From an uncultured bacterium (lineage in GTDB: Bacteria; Bacillota; Clostridia; Lachnospirales; Lachnospiraceae), in NCBI GenBank assembly GCA_947063875.1, contig CAMSTY010000009.1, positions 1 to 64,000 on the forward strand: DNA of 64,000 nucleotides. Reading direction: 5' to 3'. The translations under genes and the position numbers were made by a program. Below, piece after piece: positions 1 through 8,646 of this stretch (position 1 is its first letter; every line of letters starts with the position of its first letter). The notes beneath the pieces are model-generated. The model was not told where the DNA came from. It saw only the letters and a list, made by a program, of their open reading frames with translations, and did not search any database.

Positions 1-106
1 ATTTTTATTATATAACATGTCGATAAATAAGTATAGATTAAAAATGATTTTTTTCTGTGCATTACCGTTCAGATGAAAGAGATTGGAAAAGAAAGGAGAC
101 ATAAAC

Positions 107-3100
107 ATGGCGAGTATATCATCGACAAACAGCCTGGGAAATACATCTTTGAGAGGATACGGCGGTATGGCGTCCGGCATCGACCGTGACGCGATCATCG
201 AGCAGATGACCCTGGGCACTACTACGAAGATCACAAACCAGGAGAGCGCGATTACCAAGCTGGAGTGGAAGCAGGAGGCATATAGAAGCATCAGCGACAA
301 GATTCTGGATCTCTATGATGATTTTGCCAGCTACACCGGCACCAACAGCCTGAAGGACCCCATGGCCTTTGCCAAGAGCCTGATCAGCGTGCTGGGCAAG
401 GAGGAGTCCACCCGGTTTGTCACCGCGTCCGGGACTTCGGATCTGGTGAGCAACGTTTTGATTCAGTCCGTGCGTCAGCTGGCTTCTTCCAGCGTGCAGA
501 TGTCAGAGAAGCGCCAGGATGCAACCTTGAATATGTCTATGGAGGACCTGGGTGGGAAGGCAGCTACTTATGCGAATTTGATGAATGCGCAGCTGAAGTT
601 CGCAGACCAGAATGGAGAAAATATCCAGACCTTTACGTTCGCTACCAGCTATACGAAGGAGGATGGGACGACCAAGCAGATTAACTACCATCCGGAAAAT
701 GAAGACGAGTACCAGGAATTGGTGAATGATTTGAATAAGCTGCTCGAAAAGTCTTCTGTGAAGCTTGGAAGCAGTGAAAACGATCAGATTGGGAAAGTGC
801 TGAAGTTTGAGTATGAAGGCGGCAAGGTGAAACTCAAGACCGCTTCCGGTTCCGAGGATGGCCCGATAGGCAACAATTATTCTATCCAGAGCAATTCTAC
901 CGCTTTGGCCGGATTGGGATATACAGGAAAAACCGGCGGCACAGATGCGATCAGCCTGAAACAGTACAATGAAAACCTGCAAGATTTTGAAAAATCCGTG
1001 GTCACAAGAGTCAACACGATCAATTTCTTAAAGGATCAGAAGCTGAGTTTCAACTATGACGGCAGTTCCAAAAATATCGCGCTGATTACGGGTGAAGAGG
1101 CGAATCAGCTGCTCAATTTGGCTCTCGACGACGATAGCTTAAAGAGTATCTTAGGAATTAACGACACCGAACTTGCAAATTTGAAAACCCGCATCGAGAA
1201 TGAGATCAGAGACGCGGAAAGAGCAGGCGCAGTAGAAGACGCCCATAAAAAGATTGAATCCGATATACAAAAGGAAGTAATTGACGAAGTCCTTGCGGAC
1301 TTAAGAACCGAACTGCGCGGCAAGAACCCTGAACTGGCAGGGGTTGCAGATGATGATCCAGCCATGATCAAGGCAATGAACGCAGCTTTGAATGAGAAGT
1401 CGCCGGCTGTCCGGGTGCAGGAAAAGCTTGTTGAAGAGGCTAAAAGGAACGGGCATACGGATACCGTGGTTGAAAACACTGTCAGGAAAGAACTTGAAAA
1501 TGAGATTAAGGATGCACTGCGTGCACAACTGCGGAAAGAGAATCCGGAATTGAAGGATCTTGCAGACAATGATCCCGATATGGAAGCGGCGCTTCAGGAA
1601 AAATTGAATGAAAAGCCGATGGCTGACCGGGTACAGGAAGAACTGGACAAAAAGCCGCTTGCTGACAGAATAAAAGAGAAACAGGCGGAACTTGCCTTAA
1701 AAGACAGGATCGATGCCAGAGAGGCCAGCACGCTTACCAGCGAAACGGAAGCAGCATTAGAAAAACGGGTGCAGCAGCGGCTGGCAGAGAAGTCCATGAC
1801 TGCAAGGATCACAGAGACGGCAACCATTGCCCAGCAAGATCAAATATCAGATGCCCTGAACGCAGAACGTCTGCAGATGATTAAGACGAATGTCCAGAAC
1901 CGTCTGAACAAAGCTTTTGGTACAGGCAATGTTGAGGTAGGCATTGACGGTGAGAACCTGACCTTCAAGACGAAGAAGGAGGATTCCTCAATATCCGTCA
2001 GCAGCAGCGACGGCAGTGTGCTTTATACGTTAGGGATATCGAACGGCGAGTCTAATAAGATCAATACCAACGGGACCTTAAAGCAGTCTGCCCTGGGAAT
2101 CAATATTAATGCTGACAAGTACAAAGACGGACTGGTGATCAACGGGGTCAAGATCGGTGGGATCGATGAAAAGACAACGATCAGTTCGATCCTGTCCAAG
2201 ATCAATTCCTCGGATGCCGGAGTGAAGGCTACGTATGTGGCGGCTACCGGACAGTTTATGCTGGTATCGGAAGAGACTGGTTCCGGACGTGAGATCAGCC
2301 TGGATTCCGCACTGGCCAGAGACCTGTTTGGGCGGTCAGATGTGAGCGCTGACAGTACGGTTGACAGCATGGGACTGTGGACTGACGATGGTGATTTTGA
2401 AATCGGCGGCAAACAGTTGACAATTACAAAAGACACCAAGATTTCCGATCTCCTGGATCAGATAAACGGCGCTACAAAGGATGACGGAACGGTAATACCA
2501 GGCTTAGGACTTACTACAAGCGATGGGAAAGCCGTGACTGCTTCCTTCGATGAAGAGACAAGAGCCTTCGTCTTAAAGGATTCGGACGGCAATGATGTTA
2601 CCGACGAATTTGCGGGTGCTGAATCAGGCGCGTCAGATGCGGCCAAGGCTTTCTTCTCCGACCGCAACAAAGATTATTTCGTGGGTGGCCAGGATGCCAT
2701 TATCGATGTCAGCTACGGCAACGGCATGTCCGTTACCATGGAGCGCGCTTCCAACACCTTTGACCTGGAAGGTATGACGGTTACCGTCTCAGGCGTATTC
2801 GGCGGTGAGTATAAGAAGGATGCGGATGGCAATGTGATAACAGGGGCAGACGGCAAGGGCGAGTGGATCAAGGACACCTCCGCCGGCGTGACCTTCAGCG
2901 CCAAAGCCGACGTAGACAAGGTTACTGAGAAGGTAAAGAGTTTCTTTGAAGCTTTCAATGCCATCGTGACAGAGGTCAACACTCAGGTGACGACCCGTCC
3001 GGATAGTTCCTACGGCCCGCTGACCGACGAGCAGAAGGATGAGATGAGCGAGACTTCCATTGAAAACTGGGAGAAGAAGGCGAAGTCCGGATTGCTGTTC

Positions 3101-3625
3101 AATGATTCTACCATGCGTGACCTGAGCATGGATGTGCAGTCGATCTATACAAAACTGATGAGCCAGACGGGCCTTAGCTATGAAGATCTGAAAGAGATGG
3201 GCATTTCTTACTCAGACAATGAAAAAGACGGCGGTGTTCTGATCTTTGACGAGGCGTCGTTCCGCAGCGCGATGGAGAATAAGCCAGAGAAGGTATCGGC
3301 GCTCTTTACCGGCGGCAGCGGCATGGGCAATGGCCTGGTGAAGATCGTAGAAGATACTTTCACTCCTTATGCGACCCGTTACGCGACCAGAAACGGCAAT
3401 TCCTATGGCCGTCTGATTGAGGAGGCCGGTTCGGAGAAGATTCCGACATCGCTCATGAAGAACCAGATCTATAATGAGATCAAGAGCAAACAGGAATTGA
3501 TTGAACAGCTTCGTGCGAAGCTGAAGACAGAGCAGGATCGTTACATCTCCCAGTTCACGACCATGGAGACGATGATCAACCAGATGAATTCCCAGGCCAG
3601 CTATCTGTCGCAGATTACAGGTTAA
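107..3625 (+). CDS. fliD: Flagellar filament cap protein FliD (HAP2), unusually long
   Basis: This is the filament-capping hook-associated protein, which sits at the flagellum tip and helps flagellin monomers fold into place. The N-terminus has the FliD pattern GMASGIDRDAIIEQM, and the C-terminus is the typical coiled-coil end (MNSQASYLSQITG). At about 1172 residues it is roughly twice the usual FliD length. The excess is a highly charged helical stretch at about residues 365-600 with internal repeats. I start at ATG 107, behind AAAGGAG; an in-frame TTG at 83 has no better ribosome site. The gene heads an operon with fliS, as in many Firmicutes. Any promoter lies at or beyond the window edge. 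Confidence 0.93.
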   Translation: MASISSTNSLGNTSLRGYGGMASGIDRDAIIEQMTLGTTTKITNQESAITKLEWKQEAYRSISDKILDLYDDFASYTGTNSLKDPMAFAKSLISVLGKEESTRFVTASGTSDLVSNVLIQSVRQLASSSVQMSEKRQDATLNMSMEDLGGKAATYANLMNAQLKFADQNGENIQTFTFATSYTKEDGTTKQINYHPENEDEYQELVNDLNKLLEKSSVKLGSSENDQIGKVLKFEYEGGKVKLKTASGSEDGPIGNNYSIQSNSTALAGLGYTGKTGGTDAISLKQYNENLQDFEKSVVTRVNTINFLKDQKLSFNYDGSSKNIALITGEEANQLLNLALDDDSLKSILGINDTELANLKTRIENEIRDAERAGAVEDAHKKIESDIQKEVIDEVLADLRTELRGKNPELAGVADDDPAMIKAMNAALNEKSPAVRVQEKLVEEAKRNGHTDTVVENTVRKELENEIKDALRAQLRKENPELKDLADNDPDMEAALQEKLNEKPMADRVQEELDKKPLADRIKEKQAELALKDRIDAREASTLTSETEAALEKRVQQRLAEKSMTARITETATIAQQDQISDALNAERLQMIKTNVQNRLNKAFGTGNVEVGIDGENLTFKTKKEDSSISVSSSDGSVLYTLGISNGESNKINTNGTLKQSALGININADKYKDGLVINGVKIGGIDEKTTISSILSKINSSDAGVKATYVAATGQFMLVSEETGSGREISLDSALARDLFGRSDVSADSTVDSMGLWTDDGDFEIGGKQLTITKDTKISDLLDQINGATKDDGTVIPGLGLTTSDGKAVTASFDEETRAFVLKDSDGNDVTDEFAGAESGASDAAKAFFSDRNKDYFVGGQDAIIDVSYGNGMSVTMERASNTFDLEGMTVTVSGVFGGEYKKDADGNVITGADGKGEWIKDTSAGVTFSAKADVDKVTEKVKSFFEAFNAIVTEVNTQVTTRPDSSYGPLTDEQKDEMSETSIENWEKKAKSGLLFNDSTMRDLSMDVQSIYTKLMSQTGLSYEDLKEMGISYSDNEKDGGVLIFDEASFRSAMENKPEKVSALFTGGSGMGNGLVKIVEDTFTPYATRYATRNGNSYGRLIEEAGSEKIPTSLMKNQIYNEIKSKQELIEQLRAKLKTEQDRYISQFTTMETMINQMNSQASYLSQITG
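1273..1830 (+). repeat. Imperfect internal repeats in the FliD insert
   Basis: Two long copies, at about 1273-1440 and 1501-1670, share the pattern leucine-rich helix, then NPEL, then D-D/N-D-P, then a run ending NEK. A shorter unit of form K-(S/P)-x-A-x-R-x-x-E recurs at about 1391-1430, 1606-1644, 1645-1680 and 1784-1818. The encoded segment is charged and alpha-helical, and is inserted in the surface-exposed part of FliD. Confidence 0.7.
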
Positions 3626-3644
3626 GGAGAGAGAAAGGGATTGG

Positions 3645-4049
3645 ATGAACGGATATAGTCGTTACAAGGAAAAGAGCATTTATTCTATGTCAAGTGCAGA
3701 GCAGCTTTTGCTGCTCTTTGACGAGGCGATCAGCCGGCTGAATCGGGCGGAATATTCACTGAAGGATAAGGATTATCCGGATTTTGAGGATTGTGTCACC
3801 CGGGCGAGCCGAATTGTGCGCTATCTGATGGATATTCTGGACATGAACCAGCCGATCAGTATGGATCTGAGACGGATTTACAATTATCTGGTCTATGATC
3901 TCAGCATGGTAAAGGCGGGAAGAGAGAGAAGACAGGATGAGATCGGGCGTATCCGCCATATCCTTTCCGAGTTGAGGGAGGCCTTTGACGAGGCAAGCAG
4001 GAAGGCAAACGATATGCATGTAGTCAAAGAGACGGAGATCCGTGGATAG
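3645..4049 (+). CDS. fliS: Flagellin export chaperone FliS
   Basis: This small, mostly helical cytoplasmic chaperone binds the flagellin C-terminus and stops premature polymerisation before export. The 134-residue length is normal. The N-terminal segment YKEKSIYSMSSAEQLLLLFD matches the family pattern in which a tyrosine-rich start is followed by a leucine-rich helix 1. It lies 19 bases after fliD, with AAGGGAT upstream of the ATG, and its end overlaps or nearly touches the next gene. The fliD-fliS order is standard, so cotranscription is very likely. In related bacteria FliS also works with FliW, which is encoded nearby. Confidence 0.93.
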   Translation: MNGYSRYKEKSIYSMSSAEQLLLLFDEAISRLNRAEYSLKDKDYPDFEDCVTRASRIVRYLMDILDMNQPISMDLRRIYNYLVYDLSMVKAGRERRQDEIGRIRHILSELREAFDEASRKANDMHVVKETEIRG

Positions 4050-4065
4050 GAAAGGACTGACGCAG

Positions 4066-4491
4066 ATGGAACTGGATTTGACAAAGGTAATGGTTCTTCT
4101 TCAAAGAAAATACAGTTCAATCCGGGAGATTGACCGGTTGACAAGAGAACTCAAGGAAGCGTTTGCCAGAAACGACGACGTTTCCGCGGCCATGCTGTTA
4201 GAGATGCGGGCGGATGAGATGGCAAAGGTAGACAATTGTGTGGATGAACTTTGGCGTCAGACAGAGGCAGACCGGGCAGCTATGCAGAAACTGAGGACTC
4301 TTCTGACAACAGATCCGGTCAAGGCCTCCGGGAAAAGCCTGGAAGAGAAGAAGATTTATGAGATCCGTCGGAAAACTCAGTCATTACTGGAGAAGCTGCG
4401 GGAAGAAGACCAAAAACTGAATCGAAGTGTGACGAGAGAAAAATCATTTTATGGAACCGGAGAGAAGGAAAAGCATCCGGTTAGAATATAG
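4066..4491 (+). CDS. Small helical protein, probable flagellar chaperone (FliT/FlgN-like)
   Basis: I do not recognise a clear family. The product of about 141 residues is predicted entirely helical, charged and without a membrane segment, like FliT and FlgN export chaperones, and it follows fliS directly, where fliT usually sits. I choose ATG 4066, behind GGAAAGGA. A GTG at 4042 would overlap the fliS stop and add eight residues. Function is inferred from size, helical content and position, so confidence in the gene is high but in the role moderate. Confidence 0.6.
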   Translation: MELDLTKVMVLLQRKYSSIREIDRLTRELKEAFARNDDVSAAMLLEMRADEMAKVDNCVDELWRQTEADRAAMQKLRTLLTTDPVKASGKSLEEKKIYEIRRKTQSLLEKLREEDQKLNRSVTREKSFYGTGEKEKHPVRI

Positions 4492-4524
4492 GTCGGAAAA
4501 TCCGTTTCGGAAAGAGATATATCT

Positions 4525-4556
4525 GGTACTTGGGCTGCAGTTGCAGCCTTAGTACC
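4525..4556 (+). terminator. Hairpin after the chaperone gene, possible weak terminator
   Basis: GGTACT pairs with AGTACC and the inner GGCTGCA pairs with TGCAGCC around a two-base loop. The run after it (TTTCCGTGTTT) is only partly T-rich, so it may attenuate rather than stop transcription into the next gene. Confidence 0.5.
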
Positions 4557-4634
4557 TTTCCGTGTTTATCGGAGGGGGCCATGCAGCAGAGTGGAAAATG
4601 CTGTATGGCATGAAGCAGAAGGGAGGGTGTACTT

Positions 4635-5960
4635 ATGTCATTGAGAGTATCAGGAAATAATTATTCCAATTATCAGAGCATGTATCAGACGCTGCGTACC
4701 TTGCAGGCATCCCGGACTGCTGCTGCGGCCAGGACGAACCAGTCGCAGGCGGTCGCTCCCATCAATCGGGTTCCGCGTGTGAAGCCGGGTTCTGTGCAGT
4801 ATGCAGATACTCTGAAATTTGTTCAGAATTACGGAAAAGGAATGGCGGATGTCAAAATGAATGCATCCAAACTGCAAAGCGGGAATTCCTCAGGGGTCTT
4901 CTCCGGAGTGGATATTCAGAGTTCGGATGCGTCGGTAGCTACGGTAGATAAGACATTCCGGCCCAGAAAAGGGACCGAAATCGGTCTGGAGGTCCAGTCG
5001 TTGGCCCAGGCGCAGCAAAACCAGAGCCAGGCAACCGACGCGGCCGAAAAGGCGGCGGATGGTTCTTCCATGGACTTTGAGGTGACATCCGCCCGTGGAA
5101 GGAGCGTTCGCGTCAATGTCAGCGATACCGCTGCTGACGGTTCCAAAAAAACCAATGAACAGATGCTTCAGGAAGCGGCACAGCAGATCAACAGCAGCCG
5201 TACCGGGATTCAGGCCTCTGTGGCCAAAGAGGATGGCAAGGTGTCCCTGGTTCTTTCTTCGGAAAAGACTGGTGAGAGCAACCGCTTCACGGTTCAGGGA
5301 CAGATGGGCGCGGCGGAGGGCGCACAGGACGTCGCAGTGGAAGGGCAGAATGCCCAATATCGTGTGACTCAGAATGGAAATACGGTTTCCCGTAGTTCGG
5401 AGTCGAATCAGATTTCTCTGGATTATGGAAGAGTGGAAGCGACCTTGACCGGCAAAGGTTCTGCGCAGGTCAGCGCAGGCGTCGATTCCGATCAGGTGGT
5501 CTCCGCCGTAAAAGATTTGGCAGCCAGCTACAATGAGGCTACCGATCTTCTGAAGGCCAATGCCTCCAGGGGCCGGGGGACAAGGGATCAATATGACAGC
5601 TTCAGCCGTGATATCGCTGACGAAAGAACATTAAAAGCCGTTGGACTTAGCTACGATAAGAGTGGTAAGCTGCAGGTGGATGAGACAGCGCTCAAAAAGG
5701 CTCTGAATGATGACTTTGAGGGCACAAAAGAACTTTTGGGAGGCCAGTTCGGCATAGCAGACAGGATTTCCCAGAGAGTGGATTCTGCGATTGCCACATC
5801 ATCCGGAAGGCTGGTTGATCAGGATATCTCCGCAGGTATGGACAGGAATCAGGAGAGCGTCTTTTCTTCCTTCCGTTATCTGTCGAACTTTTCCGGCACT
5901 GGGCCTTACAGCCTGGGGAATTACTATACAGTTGGACTTCTTATGAATACTCTGGGCTAA
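4635..5960 (+). CDS. FliD-like protein with shortened N-terminus (cap paralogue)
   Basis: This 441-residue protein looks like a second filament- or hook-associated cap-type protein. The middle has a FliD-like stretch (GTEIGLEVQSLAQAQQNQSQ, about residues 117-136). Near the C-terminus, the segment LKAVGLSYDKSGKLQVDETA followed by a region ending RISQRVDSAI resembles the FliD C-terminal domain. The usual FliD N-terminus (G-(I/L)-D) is missing and is replaced by a serine- and alanine-rich start. There is no signal peptide, so export would be through the flagellar apparatus. GGGAGGG lies before the ATG. It follows fliD and fliS in the same direction. The exact role is unknown. Confidence 0.65.
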   Translation: MSLRVSGNNYSNYQSMYQTLRTLQASRTAAAARTNQSQAVAPINRVPRVKPGSVQYADTLKFVQNYGKGMADVKMNASKLQSGNSSGVFSGVDIQSSDASVATVDKTFRPRKGTEIGLEVQSLAQAQQNQSQATDAAEKAADGSSMDFEVTSARGRSVRVNVSDTAADGSKKTNEQMLQEAAQQINSSRTGIQASVAKEDGKVSLVLSSEKTGESNRFTVQGQMGAAEGAQDVAVEGQNAQYRVTQNGNTVSRSSESNQISLDYGRVEATLTGKGSAQVSAGVDSDQVVSAVKDLAASYNEATDLLKANASRGRGTRDQYDSFSRDIADERTLKAVGLSYDKSGKLQVDETALKKALNDDFEGTKELLGGQFGIADRISQRVDSAIATSSGRLVDQDISAGMDRNQESVFSSFRYLSNFSGTGPYSLGNYYTVGLLMNTLG

Positions 5961-5989
5961 CGGGCCAGGCAGATTGAAAAGAGAGAGGT

Positions 5990-7162
5990 ATGAATCAATT
6001 ATTGTATGAAGGCCGTACCCTGGTAGGAATGGTTTCTTCGATTATTTGCCAGGATACGCTGCGTGTGATGTATAACCGGCTCGATTGGGAGAGGATGTTC
6101 CGTCTGGCTGATTTTCACAGGGTTGCGAATATCGTTTACCTGAGTGTCCTTGGCAAGGGAGACGCCTTACCGGATCGATGGCGGGATCGTTTTTATGAGA
6201 GATACCAGGAGTCTTTGCTTTTTGGTGAGAATTGCGACGAGTCGTTCAAAGAGATGCTGATGTGGCTGGATATGCGGGAGGTTTCCTGTATCCTTCTGAC
6301 CTCTGTTTCTATGCGGGAGTTGTATAAACTTCCGGAGACTGCGGAGAATACGCCGGTACAGATTCTTCTGGATGAAGAAAATTATTATCTGGCCAAGGGT
6401 TATCTGGTGGATCTGGGGTATGAGACGGATCAGATCTATAAAGGTTATGGGGAACGGATGAGAAAGGTCTCCGGAGTGTCCGTGATTCTGTATCAGAAGC
6501 TTCCCTTCCGGACGCCTGGGTATGCGAAAAATATGCAGAAACTCCTGGAAGATACCTGTGTCAAAGAACCCTATATGAGCATTCATGAACTTTCCGTGGA
6601 GGGAGAATTCATTTACCGTATGGCACGGGCTGTCTACGGCTACGTGACGGATGAACTGCGTCTGCGAGAGGTGCTGGATTTGCAGCTGTTTCACCGGAAA
6701 TGGCGGCAGGAGATTAACTGGGAAGCAGTCCAGAGAAAATTAGAAGAATTCCAGGTTGACGAACTGGCAGAAAAGCTTCTTAGAATTGCTTATATGTGGT
6801 TTGGCGATAAAAAGGACAATTATTTCACGGATCAGCCGGAAGATGTGACTGTGTACGATGTGCTGGAGGATCGCTTACTGACGAGGGGGACGATCAATAA
6901 AGAGTGCGACGTACAGGCATTAAAGCTTCAAAAAGCGATTCAGAAAGAGATCGATAAGGAAAAACGCGGAGAAGGATGGGAGTTATTCGGGGAGAGAATT
7001 GTGGATTCTTTCAAACAGTTTTGGAAGAAACTCGGGTGGATTTTCCCGGATTATCATTATATGAGTTCGATATATCCAATCGTTGAAAAAGTTCCCGTAT
7101 TGCTTCCTCTCTTCTGGGGAGTAAGGGGGATTCGGCTCCTGCTCCGGGTTTTCAGTAAATAG
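5990..7162 (+). CDS. Nucleotidyltransferase-fold protein (NTP_transf_5-like)
   Basis: This 390-residue protein resembles the large, poorly characterised family of nucleotidyltransferase-fold proteins often found in polysaccharide and glycan loci. The region CILLTSVSMRELYKLPE (about residues 100-116) sits where the family has LLKG followed by a helix ending in Y. The lysine-glycine pair that binds the nucleotide is not visible. The sequence DEENYYLAKGYLVDLGY follows, as in the family. The C-terminal 40 residues have a hydrophobic segment (VPVLLPLFWGVRGIRLLLRV) that may touch the membrane. Position in a flagellar operon suggests flagellin modification, but that is inference. Confidence 0.55.
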   Translation: MNQLLYEGRTLVGMVSSIICQDTLRVMYNRLDWERMFRLADFHRVANIVYLSVLGKGDALPDRWRDRFYERYQESLLFGENCDESFKEMLMWLDMREVSCILLTSVSMRELYKLPETAENTPVQILLDEENYYLAKGYLVDLGYETDQIYKGYGERMRKVSGVSVILYQKLPFRTPGYAKNMQKLLEDTCVKEPYMSIHELSVEGEFIYRMARAVYGYVTDELRLREVLDLQLFHRKWRQEINWEAVQRKLEEFQVDELAEKLLRIAYMWFGDKKDNYFTDQPEDVTVYDVLEDRLLTRGTINKECDVQALKLQKAIQKEIDKEKRGEGWELFGERIVDSFKQFWKKLGWIFPDYHYMSSIYPIVEKVPVLLPLFWGVRGIRLLLRVFSK

Positions 7163-7177
7163 AAAGCAGATAGAAAG

Positions 7178-7210
7178 AAAAGCGTTGCCGCGTAATGCGG
7201 CAACGCTTTT
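7178..7210. terminator. Bidirectional terminator between the fliD-side operon and csrA
   Basis: A perfect 14-base inverted repeat (AAAAGCGTTGCCGC and its complement) has a five-base loop. It ends in T runs in both directions. It serves the plus-strand operon, and its right arm ends at the csrA stop codon, so it also ends the minus-strand flgM-csrA operon. Confidence 0.9.
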
Positions 7211-7446
7211 TAAGAATCAATTTGCTTTTTAAACAAAGATTGGAACATCCGGACCGAATTCATATCCGGAGTCAGAGCTGTCTTGTTGGTCTGTTCTGCC
7301 TCCGAAAGTTCCTCTCTCAAAATAGAGATCTGTTTGGGAGCATCAATAGCTACCCGCACACCATCCGCTGCACATTCTATAATGGTAATACGAATATTAT
7401 CTCCAATAAGAATGCTTTCATTTTTTTTACGTCGAAGTATCAGCAT
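7210..7446 (-). CDS. csrA: Translational regulator CsrA
   Basis: CsrA is a dimeric RNA-binding protein that blocks ribosome binding on target messages, in Firmicutes chiefly the flagellin mRNA. The start MLILRRKKNESILIGDNI and the following beta-strand pattern are those of CsrA. The length is about 78 residues. I place the start at 7446, with GGGAG upstream; a start at 7461 would add five residues. The gene overlaps the end of fliW by 20 bases, which implies translational coupling. FliW is the protein antagonist of CsrA, so the pair forms the switch that ties flagellin synthesis to export. The terminator hairpin begins at its stop codon. Confidence 0.95.
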   Translation of the reverse strand: MLILRRKKNESILIGDNIRITIIECAADGVRVAIDAPKQISILREELSEAEQTNKTALTPDMNSVRMFQSLFKKQIDS

Positions 7447-7906
7447 GATCGTCACTCCCATTTGCTGAATCGGCTACTGTTGGAAAAGAACGTAGTTCAT
7501 GACGATACCCATAAGAAGAGTTTTCCAATATAACCTGCATTCCATGGCGTGTCTGCGGATTCACTACCAGAGGACATTTCAGATTGACTGTATTCTCCAG
7601 ATAATTGTTCCGCACAACACAGATTGAATAGTATGAAAGTTCTCCACCATCCTCTACACCCAGGCAGGCAAGTTCCTCCGGAGTAAGATCAGGTGAGTAG
7701 TCCGGACAAAGGAGGAAAGGATTGATCAATACAAATCCTACTTTGCATTCTTCTACTGATAATAGTAAAAGCATAGAATCGTCATCTTCGTTTAAATAAA
7801 GGAGGAGATATTTGGTCAAATTGGGGAAACCAAAGAGACCATCGGAAAATATCAGCAGATCGTCTTCTTTATATTCCACGATACCATAATCCGTCTGTAT
7901 TGTCAT
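7427..7906 (-). CDS. fliW: Flagellar assembly factor FliW
   Basis: FliW binds either flagellin or CsrA; when flagellin is secreted, freed FliW sequesters CsrA and relieves repression of flagellin translation. The 159-residue product has the family features: an acidic start leading to FSDGLFGFPNLTKYLLLYLN, then FVLINPFLLCPDY, and CPLVVNPQTRHGMQVILEN near the C-terminus. It sits last but one in the operon, overlapping csrA. AGGAG lies about 12 bases before the ATG, slightly far, so expression may depend partly on translation of the upstream gene. Confidence 0.95.
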   Translation of the reverse strand: MTIQTDYGIVEYKEDDLLIFSDGLFGFPNLTKYLLLYLNEDDDSMLLLLSVEECKVGFVLINPFLLCPDYSPDLTPEELACLGVEDGGELSYYSICVVRNNYLENTVNLKCPLVVNPQTRHGMQVILENSSYGYRHELRSFPTVADSANGSDDHADTST

Positions 7907-7921
7907 ATCAAATCAACACTC

Positions 7922-8509
7922 CTATGTGAATAAATTAACATTGCTTCCCGGATTGCCGTCACGAGGAGGAACATAATTAAATCCGCCCAGATATTCGACA
8001 TGCACCTGAGGCCTCTGAGTGATAACCGTCATTACCAATGGTGGGAGATAAGTGAGATCACCTCGGGCAACCCGCATTTCAAAAGCGCCTCTCTGCGCCG
8101 TATAGGATGTGCTCGGATTGACATTGACATCCGAGACTGCCGATACAGCAGCTTCCGTCACAGCGGGAGCCGAATAAGACTGAGAGGCAGAAGCCGCGGA
8201 TACGGCTGATTGCTTGGCAGTAACCGGAACAGAAGGCTGAGCCGTCCTGGAAGCAATCTGTTGAAAAGAGATATCCTGAGCCTGTGAAGCCACCTGTGCA
8301 CTGTTTTGGGAAAAGGTCCGGTTGATCTTTGTGAGATCTCCGACAGGAACAGATCCCTGAGTATGAGGATTACTCCGGTGCATGGAAATATGACGGGCAA
8401 GGGCCTTCCTTCTTTCCATATCTACGGAATTTGAACTTACCAATCTGGCATTTTGAGTAAAACGCACCATCTGCAGAGGTTCTGTAGTGATTCTGATTAA
8501 TGGTCCCAT
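7922..8509 (-). CDS. DUF6470/YviE-like protein of the flgL-fliW intergenic position
   Basis: A 195-residue protein of unknown function. The N-terminal start (GPLIRITTEPLQMVRF) and a C-terminal beta-rich end flank a long serine- and alanine-rich linker of low complexity. Position between flgL and fliW is exactly where Bacillus-type genomes carry yviE (DUF6470), and the N-terminal pattern fits that family loosely. No signal peptide or membrane helix is present. AAAGGAGG precedes the ATG. The operon position suggests a flagellar assembly role, otherwise unknown. Confidence 0.55.
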   Translation of the reverse strand: MGPLIRITTEPLQMVRFTQNARLVSSNSVDMERRKALARHISMHRSNPHTQGSVPVGDLTKINRTFSQNSAQVASQAQDISFQQIASRTAQPSVPVTAKQSAVSAASASQSYSAPAVTEAAVSAVSDVNVNPSTSYTAQRGAFEMRVARGDLTYLPPLVMTVITQRPQVHVEYLGGFNYVPPRDGNPGSNVNLFT

Positions 8510-8646
8510 AAACAGCCTCCTTTCTTTAATACTCTATTGCATTATCTTTAACAGAAATATTTACAGAAAACGCCATAAGCTTTCATTATGACGTTTTCCG
8601 TACCGATTGTTGTTGTGCGTGTATATGGAAAATATTATTTCCGCAT

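Noticed and set aside
1..40. SigD promoter for fliD using GTCGATAA at 19-26
   Set aside because: The upstream element falls at the window edge and does not show TTAT at the right place. I cannot support it from the bases available.
503..982. Minus-strand reading frame of 159 codons inside fliD
   Set aside because: It lies wholly inside a well-supported gene, has no ribosome site and reads as a shadow of its codons. Similar antisense frames throughout the window were dropped for the same reason.
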